Notes: a model not told the origin generated them from the sequence alone. Shown: positions 27,699 to 36,456, counted from the first letter of the stretch. The stretch: DNA of 64,000 bases from Microbacterium sp. YJN-G (GCF_015040615.1 NZ_CP060402.1:2976001-3040000); one strand, 5' to 3'. A program made the numbers and translations.

Positions 27699-28436
27699 TC
27701 AGCGCCCGAGATACCCGCCATCGACGGGGATCACTGCCCCATGGACATACCTGGACGCCCCGGACGCGAGGAACAGCGCAGCGCCGGCGATGTCGTCGGC
27801 AGCACCCCACCTCCCGGCGGGTATCCGTTCGCGGATCTGGCGGTCACGCGTCTCGTCCGCCATCAGCGCCGTGTTCATCTCCGTGGCGATGAAGCCGGGA
27901 GCGATGGCGTTCACGCGCACGCCGCGGCCGGCCCACTCGTTCGCGAGCGACTTGGTGAACTGTCCGACGGCGCCCTTCGAGGCCGCGTACGCCGACGCCG
28001 TGAACCCCCCGAAGAACGACAGCATCGATGCGAGGTTGATGACGATGCCGTCGCCGCGTTCGAGCATCGGCCGACCGAAGCCCTGCGCGAGCCGGACGAC
28101 CGCCGTGAGGTTCACATCGAGCACGCGATCCCAGTCCTCGGCGGGGAAGTCCTCGAACGGATGCCGGATGTTGAGACCCGCGTTGTTCACGAGGATGTCC
28201 ACCCGGCTCTCGGCCAGCACGTCGGCGACGACGGCGTCGAGTCCCGCCGTGTCGCCGAGGTCGACCGCCCTGGACCGATAGCGCGGGTGCTGGCGGTCGT
28301 CGGGCCGGCGCTGCAGCCCGATCACCGTGGCGCCGTTGGCGAGGAACAGCTCGGCGATGGCTGCGCCGATACCGGAGCTCGCCCCCGTCACAACGGCTGT
28401 GCGGCCGCTCAGATCGGCGGAGAAGTCGTCGGTCAT
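27699..28436 (-). CDS. SDR oxidoreductase, 2-deoxy-D-gluconate 3-dehydrogenase (KduD)-like
   Basis: A 245-residue SDR opening MTDDFSADLSGRTAVVTG, with TGASSGIG, NNAG, catalytic Ser in NLASM and YAASK, and the end RYVHGAVIPVDGGYLGR typical of KduD/gluconate dehydrogenases. KduD enzymes act on 2-deoxygluconate or 5-keto-4-deoxyuronate; here any sugar-acid keto reduction is possible. ATG 28436 follows AAGGAAG. It shares the operon with the idonate dehydrogenase 41 bp downstream. It differs clearly from the paired SDRs at 28475 and 30194. Confidence 0.88.
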   Translation of the reverse strand: MTDDFSADLSGRTAVVTGASSGIGAAIAELFLANGATVIGLQRRPDDRQHPRYRSRAVDLGDTAGLDAVVADVLAESRVDILVNNAGLNIRHPFEDFPAEDWDRVLDVNLTAVVRLAQGFGRPMLERGDGIVINLASMLSFFGGFTASAYAASKGAVGQFTKSLANEWAGRGVRVNAIAPGFIATEMNTALMADETRDRQIRERIPAGRWGAADDIAGAALFLASGASRYVHGAVIPVDGGYLGR

Positions 28437-28474
28437 GTTCTTCCTTTGCTGGGGTTGCGTCCGAGCGGCGTCGC

Positions 28475-29248
28475 TCACGCGATGTGCGAGCCGCCGTTCA
28501 CGTCGTAGGTCACACCGGTGAGGTATCCGCCATCCGGCCCGAGCAGGAAGGCGACGACGCCTGCCACATCGTCGACGGTGCCGATCCGGCCCACCGGCAG
28601 CTCCTTCAGCAGCACGGCCTTCCGGTCCTCGCCGAGCCTGCCTCCCATGATGTCGGTGTCGATCGATCCGGGAGAGACGGAGTTCGCGGTGATGCCGTGC
28701 GGGCCGAGTTCGCGTGCGAGCGTACGGGCAAGACCCAGCAGCGCGGCCTTGGATGCCGAGTATGCGGCTCGGCCGTACACGCCCCCGCCGCGCTGCGCTG
28801 ATGCCGAGGACACGTTGACGATCCGGCCGACGCGGTTCGCGGCCATGATCTTCGCCGCAGCCTGTGTCAGATGGAACGCGCCGTTGAGGTTGACGTCGAT
28901 GATCCGCCGCCACTCGTCCTCCGAGACCTCGAGGAACGCGGTGGGCGAGCTGATGCCGGCGTTGTTGACGATGCCCACGAGCTGCGGGAGGTCGACCGTC
29001 ACGCGGTCGACGACTCCGACGCTTCCCGCACGGTCGGTGACGTCGAGACCATACCCTCGCGCCGCGATGCCGTGCACGTCGTGGATCTCGGACGCCACAC
29101 GTTCGGCGGCATCGGCGTCGAGGTCGATCACGGCGACCGCCCACCCCTCGCGGGCGAGCCGATGCGCGACCGCACGACCGATCCCGCGCTCTGACGCTGC
29201 ACCGGTGACGATCGCCGTGCGCTCATCGGGAAGTTCCGCGGCGCTCAT
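28475..29248 (-). CDS. SDR-family oxidoreductase (paralogue of 30194-30961)
   Basis: A 257-residue SDR with the long cofactor loop TGAASERGIGRA, NNAG, catalytic Ser in NVSSASAQ and YSASK, and the end YLTGVTYDVNGGSHIA. ATG 29248 overlaps the TIM-barrel gene stop (ATGA). It is closely related to the SDR on the other side of that gene: both share SERGIGRA, DTDIMGGR and LPVGRIGT blocks. Two related dehydrogenases bracketing one isomerase suggests successive oxidation or reduction steps on one substrate, or an epimerisation through a ketone. Confidence 0.88.
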   Translation of the reverse strand: MSAAELPDERTAIVTGAASERGIGRAVAHRLAREGWAVAVIDLDADAAERVASEIHDVHGIAARGYGLDVTDRAGSVGVVDRVTVDLPQLVGIVNNAGISSPTAFLEVSEDEWRRIIDVNLNGAFHLTQAAAKIMAANRVGRIVNVSSASAQRGGGVYGRAAYSASKAALLGLARTLARELGPHGITANSVSPGSIDTDIMGGRLGEDRKAVLLKELPVGRIGTVDDVAGVVAFLLGPDGGYLTGVTYDVNGGSHIA

Positions 29249-30201
29249 GCCGCATCCCCGTCCTGCGGTGCAGTCTGCGCCAGGACCGACCGCAGGTAGT
29301 CGGCGTTCCGCGCGCCGACCGACAGTCCGTCCCCGCCGTAGTGCTCCACGACGAATGCTCCGTTGAACCCGTTGGCCGCCGCCATCTGCAACGCCTCCCG
29401 ATAATCGATGATGCCGAGTTCGATGGCGGTCGGGTGGGTGAGGACCGTGCCGGAAGCCGGGTCCTCCAACCGCATGTAGTTCTTCACGTGCCAGTAGTTC
29501 GTGTGCGGCAGTGTCAGTCTCAGCAGATCTCGCCAGTCCTCGATCGGGCCCTGCCTGCGGATGAGGTTTCCGATGTCCGGGTTCAGCCCGACGGCATCGT
29601 GGTCGATCTCGCCGAGGAACGCCACGGCGTCGTCGCCTGTCCCGAGGAACGTGTCCTCGTACAGCTCCAACGAGAGTCGCACGCCGACCGAGGCTGCGTG
29701 CTCCGCCAGCTCGCGATACGCCGCGACGGCGGCGCGTCGCACATGCGGGTCGGACGGGTACGGCGTGCCGGGCACCGTCCAGAACCAGAGCGCACGCTGT
29801 TGCTCGCTGGTGAGTCGATCGTGCAGACCGAGGCACACGATGTCCACACCGAGCGCGGCTGCGGCATCGATCGTCCGGTGCGAGAAGGCGATGTTCCTCG
29901 CGGCGTTGTGCGGATGGATGACGCTCTCGCGCACCACCGAGATTCCGGGCACCGACAGCCCGAGGTCGTCGATCGTGGCACGGAAGTCGGCGAGACCGCG
30001 CTCGTCGAGGTCACCCAGGCGCAGCCACGCGCTCGGGATCTCGACCGCGCTGTATCCGCTCTGTACGACAGGCCGCAGCATCCGATGCCAGTGATCCGGG
30101 CTGAGGCGATGATTCGGGGGGCCTTCGGCATCCGCCGGACGGAACTGCAGGAGGGCGGCCGCGATCGGATGCTGGATGTGCGGCGCGGTGGTGTCAGCCA
30201 A
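29245..30201 (-). CDS. Sugar phosphate isomerase/epimerase-like TIM-barrel protein
   Basis: A 318-residue member of the xylose-isomerase-like AP-endonuclease-2 fold. Metal-site residues of the family are visible: Glu in LSLELYEDT, Asp/Asn in GLNPDIGN, His in WHVKNY, and Glu in FVVEHYGGDG. Substrates for this fold include keto-sugars, inosose and hydroxypyruvate. The start is taken as TTG 30201, overlapping the upstream SDR by 8 bp; no ATG or GTG lies near in frame. It is sandwiched between two paralogous SDRs. Confidence 0.85.
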   Translation of the reverse strand: MADTTAPHIQHPIAAALLQFRPADAEGPPNHRLSPDHWHRMLRPVVQSGYSAVEIPSAWLRLGDLDERGLADFRATIDDLGLSVPGISVVRESVIHPHNAARNIAFSHRTIDAAAALGVDIVCLGLHDRLTSEQQRALWFWTVPGTPYPSDPHVRRAAVAAYRELAEHAASVGVRLSLELYEDTFLGTGDDAVAFLGEIDHDAVGLNPDIGNLIRRQGPIEDWRDLLRLTLPHTNYWHVKNYMRLEDPASGTVLTHPTAIELGIIDYREALQMAAANGFNGAFVVEHYGGDGLSVGARNADYLRSVLAQTAPQDGDAA

Positions 30202-30961
30202 TGCGGATCCCGCCGTTGATGTTGTATGTCGCGCCGGTGATGTATCCGGCGTCCGATCCGATGAGGAACTCGATCAGTGCGGCGACCTCGTCGGTGGTGC
30301 CGATCCGGCCCACGGGGAGCTGCGCGAGGAAAGTGGGCTTGCGATCGTCGGTGATGCGGCCGCCCATGATGTCTGTGTCGATCGTCGCGGGTGCGACGAC
30401 GTTGACGGTGACGCCGCGAGGAGCCATCTCGAGCGCCACGGCACGGCTGAAGGACTCGATCGCGCCCTTCGCCGCGGCGTACGCCGATTTGCTGTAGGTA
30501 CCTCCGCCGTTCTGTGCAGCCGTCGACCCGATGCTCACCACCCTGCCGTACCCGCGGTCGACGAAGCCGGGCATCACCCGCTTGGTCACCAGGAAAGTGC
30601 CGGTCGCGTTGATGCGCAGAACGCGCTCCCAGAGCGTGAGGTCGGTCTCCAGGAACGGGACCGGCGAACTGATGCCGGCAGCATTGACGAGGGCCTCGAC
30701 GGGCGGCAGGGCGTCCTCGATCGCCGCGACCGCACGGTCCACGTCGCCTTCGGAGCTGACGTCTGCCTGCTCCCCCACCGCCTGCACGCCGAACTCGTCA
30801 CCGAGCTCGGCGGCCACGCGCCGAGCCGCCTCGCCGTCCATGTCGACGATTCCGACGCTCCAGCCGTCGCGAGCGAGTCGGCGCGCAGTTGCGCGGCCGA
30901 TTCCCCGCTCGGATCCGCCGCCGGTCACGATCGCGGTCGAGTGCTCTTCACGGGACGCCAT
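30194..30961 (-). CDS. SDR-family oxidoreductase (first gene of the long operon)
   Basis: A 255-residue SDR: TGGGSERGIGRA, NAAG, catalytic Ser in SIGSTAAQ, YAAAK, and the end YITGATYNINGGIRIG. ATG 30961 follows AAAGGAG and lies directly behind a TATAAT-containing promoter and a TACATAT-T-ATATCTA palindrome. As promoter-proximal gene it probably leads a transcript that can run to 20353. Close paralogue of the SDR at 28475. Confidence 0.9.
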   Translation of the reverse strand: MASREEHSTAIVTGGGSERGIGRATARRLARDGWSVGIVDMDGEAARRVAAELGDEFGVQAVGEQADVSSEGDVDRAVAAIEDALPPVEALVNAAGISSPVPFLETDLTLWERVLRINATGTFLVTKRVMPGFVDRGYGRVVSIGSTAAQNGGGTYSKSAYAAAKGAIESFSRAVALEMAPRGVTVNVVAPATIDTDIMGGRITDDRKPTFLAQLPVGRIGTTDEVAALIEFLIGSDAGYITGATYNINGGIRIG

Positions 30962-30978
30962 ATCGAACTCCTTTGTTT

Positions 30979-30993
30979 TACATATTATATCTA
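30979..30993 (-). promoter_or_regulatory. GntR operator candidate, site 1 (long operon)
   Basis: TACATAT-T-ATATCTA differs from the perfect palindrome TAGATAT-N-ATATCTA at one position. On the minus strand it contains TATAAT, a likely -10, so a bound repressor would cover the promoter of the 30961-20353 operon. Related sites occur at 32823 and 39139. Confidence 0.6.
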
Positions 30994-31027
30994 ATCCTAG
31001 TTCCAGTCTGCGGGTGACCGATCCGCC

Positions 31028-31063
31028 ATCTGATTCCGATCTGGCTCCAGATCGGAATCAGAT
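31028..31063 (-). terminator. Perfect 17-bp stem hairpin directly after gntR
   Basis: ATCTGATTCCGATCTGG and its exact reverse complement are separated by CT, two bases beyond the gntR stop. There is no T-tract on the minus strand. It most likely ends the 32777-31066 transcript before the next promoter; a cruciform or protein-binding palindrome is the alternative. Confidence 0.65.
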
Positions 31064-31065
31064 CG

Positions 31066-31773
31066 TCAGAACTGACTCAACGCCTTCGCCAGCACGCGCT
31101 CGAGATGCGCGCGCGACGCGCTGACGGCCGCCGGCGCATCACCGTCGACGATGGCCTTCCGGATCTGCTCGTGTTCGGTGGCGGCATCCGATGCATCGTC
31201 GACACCATGGAGGAACGACTGACGCGCGCGTTGAGACTGGGCATCCATGCTGCGCGCGAGGCGCGCGAGATATGGATTGCCGGCTTCGCGGAAGATCGTG
31301 TCATGAAACGCATGATCCAACCGCAGATATTCGCGGATCGCGGCGCGATCGGCATCTGAGCCGTCCCCGACGATCCGCGCCCCCGCCGCCCGCTGTCCGT
31401 CGATCAGTTCGCCCAGCTCGGCGGCGAACCGGCGATCTTCCCGCTCGGCCGCCCGTTCTGCGGCCGCGAGTTCCAAGACGAGTCGCGCATCCATGATGAG
31501 ACGCATGTCCTCCGCCGACGGCAGCGGCGCCACGCTGTATCCCTTGTTGGCGACGTAGTCGACCAGACCCGTCGTCTCCAGCTGCACGAGCGCCTCGCGC
31601 ACCGGCGTGGGCGAGACGTCCAGCATCTCCGAGAGCGCTTCGACTCGAAGCGGGGATCCGGGAGGCAGACGGTTCTCGATGAGCATCTCGCCGATGGTCT
31701 GATAGACCTCATCGCGCAGACCCGAACGGCGCACCGGACGCATCCGCGCGTCCCGCAGGGAAGTGGAAGCCAC
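31066..31773 (-). CDS. GntR-family FCD regulator of the sugar-acid regulon
   Basis: A 235-residue FadR-subfamily regulator. The winged helix spans about residues 19-82 (LDVSPTPVREALVQLETTGLV). The FCD bundle has the metal and ligand residues in RLDHAFHDTIFREAGNPYLARL and EHEQIRKAI. GTG 31773 starts 2 bp after the hydroxyacid dehydrogenase stop, so both are cotranscribed. A TAGATAT-type palindrome lies before its own operon, before the long operon and before the twin binding proteins; this gene is the natural candidate for the cognate repressor. The effector is probably a sugar acid. Confidence 0.9.
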   Translation of the reverse strand: MASTSLRDARMRPVRRSGLRDEVYQTIGEMLIENRLPPGSPLRVEALSEMLDVSPTPVREALVQLETTGLVDYVANKGYSVAPLPSAEDMRLIMDARLVLELAAAERAAEREDRRFAAELGELIDGQRAAGARIVGDGSDADRAAIREYLRLDHAFHDTIFREAGNPYLARLARSMDAQSQRARQSFLHGVDDASDAATEHEQIRKAIVDGDAPAAVSASRAHLERVLAKALSQF

Positions 31774-31775
31774 GG

Positions 31776-32777
31776 CTACAGCGTACCGGCCCGCGCCGGA
31801 ACCGCGTTCACGGCGGTCTCCGGCGTCTCACCCGCCGCGACGGCGAGCACCGACCGCATCACGCTCGCGGACACCGCGGCCGTGAAGCCGTCGGTCCAGC
31901 ACAGCGAATGCGGTGCCACGATCACGGAATCCATCGCCAGGAGCGGGTTCTGCCCATCGACCGGCTCCTGCTCGAACACATCCAGCCCGGCACCTGCGAG
32001 TTCACCCGCCTCGAGCCGGCGGATAAGTGCGGTCTCATCCACCACCGAACCGCGCGCGATGTTGATCAGCCGCCCGCCGTGGCCGAGCAGTCCGAGTTCG
32101 CGGTCGCCGATCAGGTGGCGGGTTTCGGGATTCGCCGACACCGTCACGATCGCATAGTCACTCGCGGCCATGACCTCGTCCAGCGGAAGCATCTCCACAC
32201 CGATGTCGTCGGCCTCGGCGGATCGGTCCGATCGGTTGTACGCGACGACCCGCACCCCGAGGGCTGCGACGAGTCGCGCCACCGCCTGCCCGACCCCGCC
32301 GAAACCGACGATGCCGACCGTCGCGCCCTGCAGCCCACGGCCGCGGTGCTCGGCGCGCTCCGCCCAGCGCCCTGTTCTGACGAGTCGATCCTTGATGAGG
32401 ATGTTGTGGGCGAGTCCCAGAAGCAGCGCGAGCGCGGTGTGCGCCATGGGCTCGCGCACCGCATCCGCCGTGTTCGTCAGAACGATTCCCGCCGCGGTGC
32501 ACGCGGCGACATCGACGGCGTCGTAGCCGGCGCCGAATCGGGCGACGTGTCTCAGCCGCCCGCCGGACGGGATCGACGACGCGTCGAACTCCTCCGGTCC
32601 CAGCACGATCGCGGCGTCGAAGCCTTCGAGTTCCCGGGCCCGCAACGGCGACATGGGCTCGTCGAGCACGCACCATTCGAGTCCGCCCTGCGTCAGCCGG
32701 TCCAGGCCGATGTCGCCGAAGATCGTCGTGCCATCCGCCTCGGCGTAGCCGCGGGTGACGGCGACCCTGTAGGTCAT
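31776..32777 (-). CDS. D-isomer-specific 2-hydroxyacid dehydrogenase
   Basis: A 333-residue dehydrogenase: NAD motif VGFGGVGQAVARL, catalytic Arg in LINIARGSVVDE, Glu in FEQEPVDGQNPLL and His in VAPHSLCWTDG. It resembles phosphoglycerate and hydroxypyruvate/glyoxylate reductase types. First gene of the operon with gntR, and only 45% or so similar by eye to the other two hydroxyacid dehydrogenases in the window. It probably reduces a 2-keto acid from the same catabolic route. An operator-like site lies 46 bp upstream. Confidence 0.9.
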   Translation of the reverse strand: MTYRVAVTRGYAEADGTTIFGDIGLDRLTQGGLEWCVLDEPMSPLRARELEGFDAAIVLGPEEFDASSIPSGGRLRHVARFGAGYDAVDVAACTAAGIVLTNTADAVREPMAHTALALLLGLAHNILIKDRLVRTGRWAERAEHRGRGLQGATVGIVGFGGVGQAVARLVAALGVRVVAYNRSDRSAEADDIGVEMLPLDEVMAASDYAIVTVSANPETRHLIGDRELGLLGHGGRLINIARGSVVDETALIRRLEAGELAGAGLDVFEQEPVDGQNPLLAMDSVIVAPHSLCWTDGFTAAVSASVMRSVLAVAAGETPETAVNAVPARAGTL

Positions 32778-32822
32778 GCTGCGCTCCTCCCGGTGCAGCC
32801 TCGGTGCCGCACTCGTGCAGAA

Positions 32823-32837
32823 ACTATTTTATATCTA
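32823..32837 (-). promoter_or_regulatory. GntR operator candidate, site 2 (gntR operon)
   Basis: ACTATTT-T-ATATCTA keeps one arm (ATATCTA, continued as ATATCTAATC) identical to site 1, while the other arm is degenerate. It precedes the dehydrogenase-gntR operon and would give autoregulation. Confidence 0.45.
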
Positions 32838-32838
32838 A

Positions 32839-33780
32839 TCATGTGGTTCGGTTGCCCTCACCGTGCAGCAGCGCGCTGCCGCGCCCCTGCACGGTGTACT
32901 CCCGAAGCACCTCGATGACGACCTCGGCGGCACGTGAGAGCTCCTGATCCTCGGCTGTCGCAAGCGACAGCGTCACCGGGATCACCGGGTCGATCACCCG
33001 GCGGATCGTCCGGTTCGTGCCTTCGAAGAGTGCATGAGCGGTCTTCCTCGGCAGGATCGCCGCGCCGAGACCGCGCTCGACGGCATCCACCAGCGGATAC
33101 GTGTGCTCGATCTCGACCGCGACGCGAAGTTCTCGACCGATATCGAACATCGCGCTCTCCATGCGCTTGCGCAGGGTGTGCTCTGGACGCGGCATGACGA
33201 ACTCCAGGTCGGCGAGTGCCGAAAGCGGCACCTCGTCGTCGGTCGCACCGTCGACGGTCATGCCGTCCGGCGTCACCAGGCAGAGCTCCTCGGTCGAGAC
33301 CCGCTCGAAGCGGATGCCGCGCACGATGCCGGGGTCGTAGATGAGTCCGGCATCGATCTGCCCGAGCCGGATCGCCTGGCTGTGGATCACCGAGAGCGTC
33401 TCGACGATGCGCACGAGGATGCCGGGATACCTGGAGCGGATCATCTGCACGATCGGGATCATGAGGATCGAGAACGTGCTGTACGGGGCGAGCGCGATCG
33501 ACACCGTACCGGTCGGGCTGTCGACGTCACTCGCGATGTCGTGGCGCGCCGACTCCTCCAGGCGGAGGATGCCCTGTGCGTACCGGTACAGGGACCGCCC
33601 CGCTGCTGTGGTCGAGATGCCCTTCCTGCTGCGCACGAGCAGCTGCTGCCCGAACTCGGTCTCCAACGCCGCCACGTGCTGGCTCAGCGCGGGCTGAGCG
33701 ATGTGCAGGATCTCGGCTGCACGCGTGATCGTGCCGCAGTCGACGATCGTCACGAAGTACTGCAGCCTTCGGGTCTCCAT
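32839..33780 (-). CDS. LysR-family regulator, divergent from pxpABC
   Basis: A 313-residue LysR protein (a longer upstream frame is unsupported). The helix-turn-helix spans about residues 3-60 (LQYFVTIVDCGTITRAAEILHIAQPALSQHVAALE), followed by a two-lobe effector domain. ATG 33780 follows a purine-rich GAGAGAAGG. It is divergent from the pxpA operon with a 160-bp gap holding a T-N11-A box, the classical layout for a LysR activator of the neighbouring operon. The pattern of NAC/CynR-like LTTRs fits. Confidence 0.9.
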   Translation of the reverse strand: METRRLQYFVTIVDCGTITRAAEILHIAQPALSQHVAALETEFGQQLLVRSRKGISTTAAGRSLYRYAQGILRLEESARHDIASDVDSPTGTVSIALAPYSTFSILMIPIVQMIRSRYPGILVRIVETLSVIHSQAIRLGQIDAGLIYDPGIVRGIRFERVSTEELCLVTPDGMTVDGATDDEVPLSALADLEFVMPRPEHTLRKRMESAMFDIGRELRVAVEIEHTYPLVDAVERGLGAAILPRKTAHALFEGTNRTIRRVIDPVIPVTLSLATAEDQELSRAAEVVIEVLREYTVQGRGSALLHGEGNRTT

Positions 33781-33806
33781 GTCGCGACCTTCTCTCTCCC
33801 GGCTCG

Positions 33807-33821
33807 ATAAGGGAATCGTAT
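33807..33821. promoter_or_regulatory. LysR box (T-N11-A) between lysR and pxpA
   Basis: ATA-AGGGAATCG-TAT is a T-N11-A motif inside an imperfect palindrome, 27 bp from the lysR start and about 120 bp from pxpA. It is the best candidate recognition site in the divergent gap; a -10/-35 pair is not clear. Confidence 0.45.
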
Positions 33822-33940
33822 GCCTGCATCGGATCTGGGTATTAGCGCATGGCGGAGTGCGATCCATACCGTGAGGTGGAGAGTACCAAGCCGGATCGAT
33901 GCCGATCCACTTGACCGCATCAACGGAGAGGAGACGAAGC

Positions 33941-34714
33941 ATGGCCATCACGGTCGATCTCGTGGCAGACATGGGTGAGAGCTTCGGCGCCTACACGATG
34001 GGCGACGACGACGCGCTCCTCGATATCGTCAGCTCCGCCAACATCGCCTGCGGATTCCACGCCGGCGACCCGCGCGTGATGGACCGGACCGTGGGCGAAT
34101 GCCGCGCACGCGGAGTCGGCATCGGCGCCCACCCGAGCTTCCCCGACCTCGTCGGCTTCGGTCGCCGGACCATGGAGCTCGAACCCGATGAGGTTCGAAC
34201 CGACATCCTCTATCAGCTCGGCGCGTTGTCCGCCTTCGCTCAGGCGCACGGCACCCGCGTCACGCATCTGTGCCCGCACGGCCGGCTGGGCAACCTGGTC
34301 ATCACTCGTCCGGATTACGCCAGGGCGATGGCCGAGGCCGTCCACGGGTTCGATCCTCGCATCATCCTGTTCACCCAGGCCGGCGAGGTCGTACCCGTCG
34401 CCGAGGAGCTCGGGCTGCGCATCGCGATGGTCGGCGCGGTCGACCGCAGCTACGAGGATGACGGAACGCTCACCCCGCGGACGATCCCCGGCGCCGTGCT
34501 GCACGACCCCGACGAGATCGCCAGTCGGACGGTGCGCATGGTGACCGAGGGCACGATCGTCAGCCGCGGCGGCGTGGAGCTGCCGATCTCCTGCGACACC
34601 GTGCTGCTGCACGGCGACGGACCGGATGCCGTCGCGCTGGCGCGACGCATCCGCGCCGAGCTCGAGGGCGCCGGAGTCACGATCGCACCGATCCACGAGA
34701 CCCTGGGAAGCTGA
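33941..34714 (+). CDS. pxpA: 5-oxoprolinase subunit A (LamB/YcsF family)
   Basis: A 257-residue YcsF protein. The family hallmarks are DLVADMGESFGAYTMGDD at the N terminus, ANIACGFHAGDP, IGAHPSFPDLVGFGRR, and the C-terminal CDTVLLHGDGP. With PxpB and PxpC it forms the prokaryotic ATP-dependent 5-oxoprolinase that opens the pyroglutamate ring. ATG 33941 follows GAGAGGAG. It leads an operon of six genes ending at 39119. In this gene company the complex could act on another lactam. Confidence 0.93.
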   Translation: MAITVDLVADMGESFGAYTMGDDDALLDIVSSANIACGFHAGDPRVMDRTVGECRARGVGIGAHPSFPDLVGFGRRTMELEPDEVRTDILYQLGALSAFAQAHGTRVTHLCPHGRLGNLVITRPDYARAMAEAVHGFDPRIILFTQAGEVVPVAEELGLRIAMVGAVDRSYEDDGTLTPRTIPGAVLHDPDEIASRTVRMVTEGTIVSRGGVELPISCDTVLLHGDGPDAVALARRIRAELEGAGVTIAPIHETLGS

Positions 34715-34722
34715 CCGCTCGC

Positions 34723-35433
34723 ATGTCCGAGATCCTGCTCGCCCCCTGCGGAGAAGGCGCCGTACGCGTGACGGCGGTGCACGCGGACGCCGAGGCGCGC
34801 TGGCATGCCGTGCACGCACTGGCGGACTGGCTGCAGGAGCACCCGGTCGACGGTGTCTTCGGCGGCGTACCGACCTACGACTCGCTGTTGATCGAGTTCG
34901 ATCCGGTGCGGATGACCGCAGCCGCGTTGACCCCCTTGATCGAAGTCGCAGCCCTCATCGAGCAGGAAGAGGCGGTGCATGCGCCGCGACGATTCACGCT
35001 GCCGGTCGTCTATGGCGGCGACCACGGGCCCGACCTCGGCTATGTGGCAGAGTTCCTCGGGATCTCGGAGCGCGAGGTCATCGAGCTGCACACCGGCGAA
35101 GAACGCGTCGTGCGGTGTCTCGGCGGCCCCGCCGCCTCCTGCATGATCGACGGGCCCTCGTTCAGTGCACCGATCCCGCGCCTGCCGGACCCGCGCCTCG
35201 AGGTGCCTCCGAATGCGATCTCAGTGGCCGGGCGCCAGGGGGTCATCGGCCCCGTCCGCGCCCCGAGCGGATGGCGGCTGATCGGGCTGAGCCCTGTTGA
35301 GATCATGGATCTCAGCAGCGCGGATCTGATCCCCTACCGTCCCGGTGACGTGATCCGCTTCCGCGAGGTCCAGCCCGATGACTGGGACGACTACCGTGGC
35401 GTTCACCTGCACGAGTTGGCCGAAGCATGCTGA
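34723..35433 (+). CDS. pxpB: 5-oxoprolinase subunit B (KipI family)
   Basis: A 236-residue allophanate-hydrolase-subunit-1 type protein. It has the block LPVVYGGDHGPDLGYVAEF near residue 92, the GFxxG-like RCLGGPAASC, and the C-terminal GVIGPVRAPSGWRLIGLSP. KipI-type proteins are the kinase-like partner of the PxpC subunit. It overlaps pxpC by 7 bp. Confidence 0.92.
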   Translation: MSEILLAPCGEGAVRVTAVHADAEARWHAVHALADWLQEHPVDGVFGGVPTYDSLLIEFDPVRMTAAALTPLIEVAALIEQEEAVHAPRRFTLPVVYGGDHGPDLGYVAEFLGISEREVIELHTGEERVVRCLGGPAASCMIDGPSFSAPIPRLPDPRLEVPPNAISVAGRQGVIGPVRAPSGWRLIGLSPVEIMDLSSADLIPYRPGDVIRFREVQPDDWDDYRGVHLHELAEAC

Positions 35434-36419
35434 TCCTCGATCCCGGACACACCTGGGTGACCGACCTCGGTCGGTTCGCGGGCCCGAGCCGTGGGCTCTC
35501 CGTCAACGGCGCCCTCGACCAGCACTCCGCACAAACGGCCAACGCCCTCGTCGGAAACGACCCCGGCCTTCCCCTTCTGGACGTGCTGCACACCGGGCTG
35601 TCATTCGTCGCCGAGCACGACCTGCTCCTGGCCGTCACCGGCGCGGACTGCGTGGTGCGGATCGACGGGCGCGAGGCGCCGATGTGGCTGCCGGTCAGCG
35701 CTCTGGCCGGGCAGACCGTCGAGATCGGCACGAGCCTTCGAGGACTGCGCAAGTACGTCGCAGTGCGCGGCGGCTTCGATGTGCCGATGCTGCTCGGCAG
35801 TTGTGCGCCCGACAGCATGATCGGGTTCGGCACACGGCTGAACGCCGGTCAGCGTCTGGACGGCCCCCTACCGACGCCCTCGCTGAGGCATCCGGTCTTC
35901 CAGCTCCCGCTCATGCGCCTGACCATCGATCGTCCGCGGTTCCCGGCATCCCCCCTCATCGATGTCACCGACGGCCCCGACTACGCCGAGTTCGGCGATT
36001 CCGCAGAACTGCTGTTCCACGGCGACTACGAGGTCAGCCCGCGCAGCAACCATGTCGGGCTGCGCCTGAGCGGCGAGCTGCCCCGTCGGCAGACGGCCAG
36101 CGAAGTGCTCTCCCGCGGCGTGCCGGTCGGCGCGATCGAGGTGCCCTCTTCCGACGGGCTGCTCGTGCTGCATCGCGGCCGCGGTGTGACCGCTGGCTAC
36201 CCGGTCCTCGCGGTCGTCACGGCGGTCGGCCTCGACGCCATCGCGCAGATCCAGCCCGGCCAGCATCTGCGGTTCCGCCGGGTCAGTCTCGAAGAGGCCC
36301 GCGACCGGCACCTTCAACGTCACGCGCGCCTACAGGAGCTGCGACGCATATGCCTCGACCTCCTTCACGTCCACGGCGTGAGCGCCGCATCGGGCCCCGT
36401 CCACCGGCTGGCCGCCTGA
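35427..36419 (+). CDS. pxpC: 5-oxoprolinase subunit C (KipA / biotin-dependent carboxyltransferase family)
   Basis: A 330-residue allophanate-hydrolase-subunit-2 type protein beginning with a hydrophobic MLILDPGHTWVTDLGRFAGPSRGLSVNGALDQ, the usual PGxxTTVQDxGR region in variant form. It later shows YVAVRGGFDVPMLLGS and the C-terminal GRGVTAGYPVLAVVTAVG. The signature is degenerate relative to Bacillus PxpC, so a changed substrate is possible. ATG 35427 lies inside the end of pxpB, implying translational coupling. Confidence 0.9.
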   Translation: MLILDPGHTWVTDLGRFAGPSRGLSVNGALDQHSAQTANALVGNDPGLPLLDVLHTGLSFVAEHDLLLAVTGADCVVRIDGREAPMWLPVSALAGQTVEIGTSLRGLRKYVAVRGGFDVPMLLGSCAPDSMIGFGTRLNAGQRLDGPLPTPSLRHPVFQLPLMRLTIDRPRFPASPLIDVTDGPDYAEFGDSAELLFHGDYEVSPRSNHVGLRLSGELPRRQTASEVLSRGVPVGAIEVPSSDGLLVLHRGRGVTAGYPVLAVVTAVGLDAIAQIQPGQHLRFRRVSLEEARDRHLQRHARLQELRRICLDLLHVHGVSAASGPVHRLAA

Positions 36420-36456
36420 CCGGCATCCGCCCGCATCACCGAGAGAAAGCAGAAAC

